Below, piece after piece: positions 61,301 to 64,000 of a DNA stretch of 64,000 nt (position 1 is the first letter of the stretch; each line of letters starts with the position of its first letter). The position numbers and the translations under genes are program-made. The notes beneath the pieces are model-generated. The model ran no database searches. It had not been told where the DNA came from and saw nothing but the letters and a program-made list of their open reading frames with translations. Origin of the DNA: CAVSQX01 sp963730225 (GTDB taxonomy: Bacteria; Planctomycetota; Phycisphaerae; Tepidisphaerales; Tepidisphaeraceae). The stretch lies in NCBI GenBank assembly GCA_963730225.1, contig CAVSQX010000001.1, positions 124,001 through 188,000 of the forward strand, written 5' to 3'.

Positions 61301-61684
61301 TCAGGCGGGGGGTGCGGCGGCGTCGGCGGCTTTCCAACTTAGCGAGGCTTGGCGGGCGCTGCGGTGGAAGCGCTGTGCGATGACGAACAACAGCAGCAGC
61401 GACCAGAGCATAAATAATCCGACCAGAGCCCAAGGAAGTACGATCCCAAAAAAGAAAATCGGGTCGGCGTGGTGCGCGATCGGAAGCACGAAGGCCACGC
61501 CGATGACGGCGAAAACGAGCGCGAAGGCGGAGCCGGTGGCGACGATACCGATGTGCTCGGCCAGCCCGCATTCGGGGCAGGAGGAATCGGGCGGAGTGGA
61601 ACGAAGATCGTATCGGCAGCGGAGGCAGAGGATGGGGGTTGTGGGGTCGGGCAAAAGAAGAAGTGCCCCTTGGTTCGACCTCAC
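61301..61684 (-). CDS. zinc-ribbon membrane protein of unknown function
   Basis: 127 residues. The N-terminus has a CxxC...CxxC ribbon (CLRCRYDLRSTPPDSSCPEC), followed by two membrane helices (FALVFAVIGVAFVLPI and FFGIVLPWALVGLFMLWSLL). Such proteins are frequent in Planctomycetota. Function unknown. It is the only minus-strand gene between fusA and the ribosomal operon. Confidence 0.65.
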   Translation of the reverse strand: MRSNQGALLLLPDPTTPILCLRCRYDLRSTPPDSSCPECGLAEHIGIVATGSAFALVFAVIGVAFVLPIAHHADPIFFFGIVLPWALVGLFMLWSLLLLFVIAQRFHRSARQASLSWKAADAAAPPA

Positions 61685-61857
61685 TCACCGCAGGTCGGGG
61701 CGACCGTTGCGCGGATTGTACAGGAATCGGGGCGGCTGGATTCAATCGGATATCGGGCATGGCGGAAATTCCGTTTGCCCCTTGACAAGCCTGTAGTTGC
61801 GGATAGAGTCCTTCGCTCGCATTTTGCGGATGCGGTTGCGGTGTCGAAACGAGAAAT

Positions 61858-62166
61858 ATGACGGGCGATCGGATACGAATTCGAATGGAAGCGTACGACC
61901 ATCGGGCGCTGGATGCGTCGGCGAAGGAGATCGTCGATCATGCCAAGCGCACGAACGCCCGGGTGTGCGGGCCGATTCCGGTGCCGACCAGAATTGAACG
62001 GTATACGGTGCTTCGCAGCCCGCACATTGACAAGAAGAGCCGGGAGCAGTTTGAGATGCGAACGCACAAGCGCGTGATCGATATTTTTGAACCGACGGCA
62101 CGGACGGTGGAGGCATTGAATCGTCTGGTCGTGCCGGCGGGTGTTTTTGTGAAGATCAAGGCGTAG
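61858..62166 (+). CDS. rpsJ: 30S ribosomal protein S10
   Basis: 102 residues. RIRMEAYDHRALDASAKEIV, GPIPVPTRIERYTVLRSPHI and REQFEMRTHKRVIDIFEPTA are the S10 signature. First gene of the S10 operon; also NusB's partner in antitermination. Start ATG at 61858. A hairpin-T-run follows at 62182. Confidence 0.96.
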   Translation: MTGDRIRIRMEAYDHRALDASAKEIVDHAKRTNARVCGPIPVPTRIERYTVLRSPHIDKKSREQFEMRTHKRVIDIFEPTARTVEALNRLVVPAGVFVKIKA

Positions 62167-62181
62167 GTTTTCAGATATATA

Positions 62182-62212
62182 TATGCCCCTGCTGAAAGGG
62201 GCATAATTTTTT
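62182..62212 (+). terminator. hairpin and T-run between rpsJ and rplC (attenuator-like)
   Basis: TATGCCCCT and AGGGGCATA form a 9-bp stem with a GCTGAA loop, followed by ATTTTTT. It has the form of an intrinsic terminator but sits inside the operon, so it could act as a partial terminator or attenuator. Confidence 0.65.
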
Positions 62213-62291
62213 GGCCATCGCGGCCGACCGTGGGGTTCATCCAAGAACCCAGTCCTCGAAAGAGGCTCGGATCGGCGGGAATTGTTTTGTC

Positions 62292-62960
62292 ATGACGCCA
62301 GCACTGTTGGGCAAAAAAATCGGAATGACTCGTATCTACGACGAGAAGGGCGCGGTGGTGCCCGTGACAGTCGTGGAGGCGGGGCCGTGCGCGATCACGC
62401 AAGTGAAATCGACGGATACCGATGGGTATCACGCGGTGCAGCTTAGCTTCGGGGAGATCAAGCCGAAGTTCAGCACGTTTCCGCTGATCGGGCATTGCGG
62501 GAAGGCGGGGATCGGGCCGCGGAGACATTTCCGAGAGATCAGGCTGAAGGATGCGACGGATAAAAAGGCGGGGGACGTGGTGAACGTGGCGGTGTTCGAT
62601 GGCGTGCAATATGTGGACGTGATTGGCACGAGCAAAGGGAAGGGATTTGCCGGCGTGATGAAACGCCATCACTTCGGCGGCCAGCCGGCGAGCCACGGCA
62701 CGGAGCGCAAGCATCGCTCGCCGGGATCGATCGCCTCGCGGGCCACGTGGCGCGGCCAATGTGGAAAGCCGAAAAAAGGCGTTCGCATGGCCGGGCACAT
62801 GGGAATGGATCAAGTCACGACTCGAAATCATCCGCTGGTAAAAATCGATTCTGAAAAAAATCTTCTGCTGATCAAAGGAGCTTTGCCGGGACCAAACGGC
62901 GGGCTCCTTTTTGTTAGGAAAAGTGTGACCGCCCGGGAGAAGAAGGAGCAGCCGGCATGA
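62292..62960 (+). CDS. rplC: 50S ribosomal protein L3
   Basis: 222 residues from MTPALLGKKIGMTRIYDEKG. GTSKGKGFAGVMKRHHFGGQ, ASHGTERKHRSPGSI and GVRMAGHMGMDQVTTRNHPL are the L3 landmarks. Contacts the peptidyl-transferase region. Overlaps rplD by 4 bp (ATGA). A hairpin-like C/G-rich segment near 62875-62915 is coding and shared with the protein motif. Confidence 0.96.
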   Translation: MTPALLGKKIGMTRIYDEKGAVVPVTVVEAGPCAITQVKSTDTDGYHAVQLSFGEIKPKFSTFPLIGHCGKAGIGPRRHFREIRLKDATDKKAGDVVNVAVFDGVQYVDVIGTSKGKGFAGVMKRHHFGGQPASHGTERKHRSPGSIASRATWRGQCGKPKKGVRMAGHMGMDQVTTRNHPLVKIDSEKNLLLIKGALPGPNGGLLFVRKSVTAREKKEQPA

Positions 62961-63571
62961 TCGAAGTTCCGGTTTACAACCAGACGGGCCAGGAGATCGA
63001 GAAGATCCAGGTCGACGAAGCCAAGCTCGGCGGAACGGTGCGGAAGAACCTGCTGAAGCAGGCGTTCGTGCACTATCACGCCAACCAGCGGCAGGGAACG
63101 GTTCGGACCAAGGCGCGCGGCGAAGTGGCGGGATCGACGCGGAAGATTTTCCGTCAGAAGGGAACCGGCAACGCCCGCATGGGCACGATACGCCAGCCGG
63201 TTCGTCGCGGCGGCGGACATGCCAAGCAGAAGCGGCCGAAGGATTGGCGGCAGGCGCTGCCGAAGAAGGCGCGGAGATTGGCGACCAAGAGCGCGATTCT
63301 GAGCAAGCTTCAGAGCAGCGATGTGTGCGTCGTGGATCAGATCAAGCTGGATCAGCCAAAGACGAAGCTGGTGGCCCAGATTTACAAAGCGCTGGGTTTG
63401 GATCGCAGCGTGCTGCTGGCGATTCATGGACGCGATGAAATGCTCGAGAAATCGGCGCGGAATCTGGATCGCACGACGCTGACGACGGTGGCGCAGCTCA
63501 ATGCGTGGGATATTTTGCGGAATCAGAAGTTGCTGCTGACCAAGGCGGGGTTGGAGCAGTTGTTGGTGTAA
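62957..63571 (+). CDS. rplD: 50S ribosomal protein L4
   Basis: 204 residues. RQGTVRTKARGEVAGSTRKI, PVRRGGGHAKQKRPKDWRQA and LLTKAGLEQLLV are typical L4. In E. coli, L4 represses its own operon by binding the S10 leader; whether it does so here is unknown, but an attenuator-like hairpin lies upstream of rplC. Confidence 0.95.
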   Translation: MIEVPVYNQTGQEIEKIQVDEAKLGGTVRKNLLKQAFVHYHANQRQGTVRTKARGEVAGSTRKIFRQKGTGNARMGTIRQPVRRGGGHAKQKRPKDWRQALPKKARRLATKSAILSKLQSSDVCVVDQIKLDQPKTKLVAQIYKALGLDRSVLLAIHGRDEMLEKSARNLDRTTLTTVAQLNAWDILRNQKLLLTKAGLEQLLV

Positions 63572-63576
63572 GGAGA

Positions 63577-63638
63577 GTATTGATTATTGATTAATCCGTA
63601 AAAGGAATCCGGCTACGCTGTTAGGCAATAATCAATAC
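63577..63638. repeat. heptad-type inverted repeat between rplD and rplW
   Basis: Arms GTATTGATTATTG (63577-63589) and CAATAATCAATAC (63626-63638) are a 13-bp perfect inverted pair with ATTGATT repeated at 7-bp period, 36-nt loop. Confidence 0.7.
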
Positions 63639-63649
63639 GCACTAGAACC

Positions 63650-63928
63650 ATGGATAATACGAATGTCATCATCAAGCCGCTGATTACGGAGAAGAGCACG
63701 CATCAGCAGAACACGCGGAACACATACGCTTTTTCTGTGAATCCGGCGGCGAACAAGCAGCAGATCAAGCACGCGGTGGAGAAGCTGTACGAGGTGAAAG
63801 TGATCGACGTGCGGACGATGAACCGGCGCGGAAAGCCGCGGCGGACGCGTTTCAAGGTCGATACCACCAGCGATTGGAAACGGGCGATCGTGAAATTGGC
63901 GGAGGATTCCCGAATCGAGTTGTTCTAG
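63650..63928 (+). CDS. rplW: 50S ribosomal protein L23
   Basis: 92 residues. IKPLITEKSTHQQNTRNTYA, VNPAANKQQIKHAVEKLYEV and KVIDVRTMNRRGKPRRTRF are conserved. It borders the exit tunnel and docks trigger factor and SRP. Confidence 0.96.
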   Translation: MDNTNVIIKPLITEKSTHQQNTRNTYAFSVNPAANKQQIKHAVEKLYEVKVIDVRTMNRRGKPRRTRFKVDTTSDWKRAIVKLAEDSRIELF

Positions 63929-63942
63929 GCGGCGAGTGAACC

Positions 63943-64000
63943 ATGCCCATCAAATATTACAATCCGACATCGGCGGGCCGGCGAGCGGGATCGGTCATCG
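63943..64000 (+). CDS. rplB: 50S ribosomal protein L2, 5' end only
   Basis: MPIKYYNPTSAGRRAGSVI reads like the N-terminus of L2 (usually MPIKxYxPTSPGRR). The window ends after 19 codons. Order rpsJ-rplC-rplD-rplW-rplB is the usual S10 order. Confidence 0.93.
   Translation, partial: MPIKYYNPTSAGRRAGSVI

Noticed and set aside
58959..61760. 933-codon open frame antisense to fusA
   Set aside because: Antisense shadow; the plus-strand fusA reading is unambiguous.
62870..62915. Terminator-like hairpin AAAGGAGC...GCTCCTTTTT near the end of rplC
   Set aside because: It is within the L3 coding frame, encodes conserved residues, and has no supporting context as a transcription end.

Overview
The window looks like a chromosome segment from a Gram-negative, flagellated member of the Planctomycetota, most likely a Phycisphaerae-like lineage. 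This is inference from gene content. There is an outer membrane with LPS-type export (LptB, two LptF/LptG-like permeases, KdsB, outer-membrane phospholipase A), a large flagellar cluster with planctomycete-style accessory genes (DUF1844, TPR protein, FlgN, two-component pair), and a high-GC sequence. No rRNA or tRNA gene was recognised.

Layout. 0-5.7 kb: broken propeller-like gene, phospholipase A, HEAT-like and membrane proteins, then argB-argF. 5.7-7.7 kb: small decayed accessory patch (truncated SRPBCC gene, truncated nucleotidyltransferase, DUF433/DUF5615 pair) around recR. 7.8-17.1 kb: housekeeping genes accA, tyrA, a GT87 enzyme, an rRNA methyltransferase, ispE, lptF/lptG-like permeases and comF. 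17.2-20.5 kb: accessory island with an operon of two DUF488 proteins and a dual-OB protein, bracketed by two inward-facing copies of a small HTH gene that share a three-copy upstream repeat. 20.5-25.0 kb: CPBP protease, kdsB-pyrG, a broken sugar-phosphate isomerase and a cold-shock gene. 25.0-25.56 kb: gene-free region with DnaA-box-like 9-mers and a perfect palindrome. By eye the plus strand changes from C-rich to G-rich between about 17 and 21 kb, so the chromosome origin may lie here. 25.6-54.5 kb: lptB, DUF1844 and TPR genes, then a nearly continuous plus-strand flagellar cluster running from flgN, a FlrB/FlrC-like two-component pair and flgB through the hook, switch, export and FlhA/F/G genes to the sigma-28 gene fliA. 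fliM, flgF-I and motAB are absent. 54.5-58.6 kb: second accessory patch (YdeI-like protein, decayed toxin-antitoxin remnants with a 128-bp tandem duplication, agarase-like glycoside hydrolase). 59.1-64 kb: fusA and the start of the S10 ribosomal operon (rpsJ, rplC, rplD, rplW, rplB).

Two patterns cut across the window. First, about 20 gene junctions carry short arrays with a 7-bp period. Many are arranged as inverted arms that would form long hairpins. The heptad sequence differs between loci, but the period, the arm length (often 5 x 7 = 35 nt) and a TGAA(A) unit next to the loop recur. Second, at least a dozen genes, including essential ones such as fusA, kdsB, lptF and the export gene flhB, carry single-base frameshifts. 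This points to residual sequencing indels more than to gene decay. One break in the isomerase gene is a 7-bp tandem duplication.
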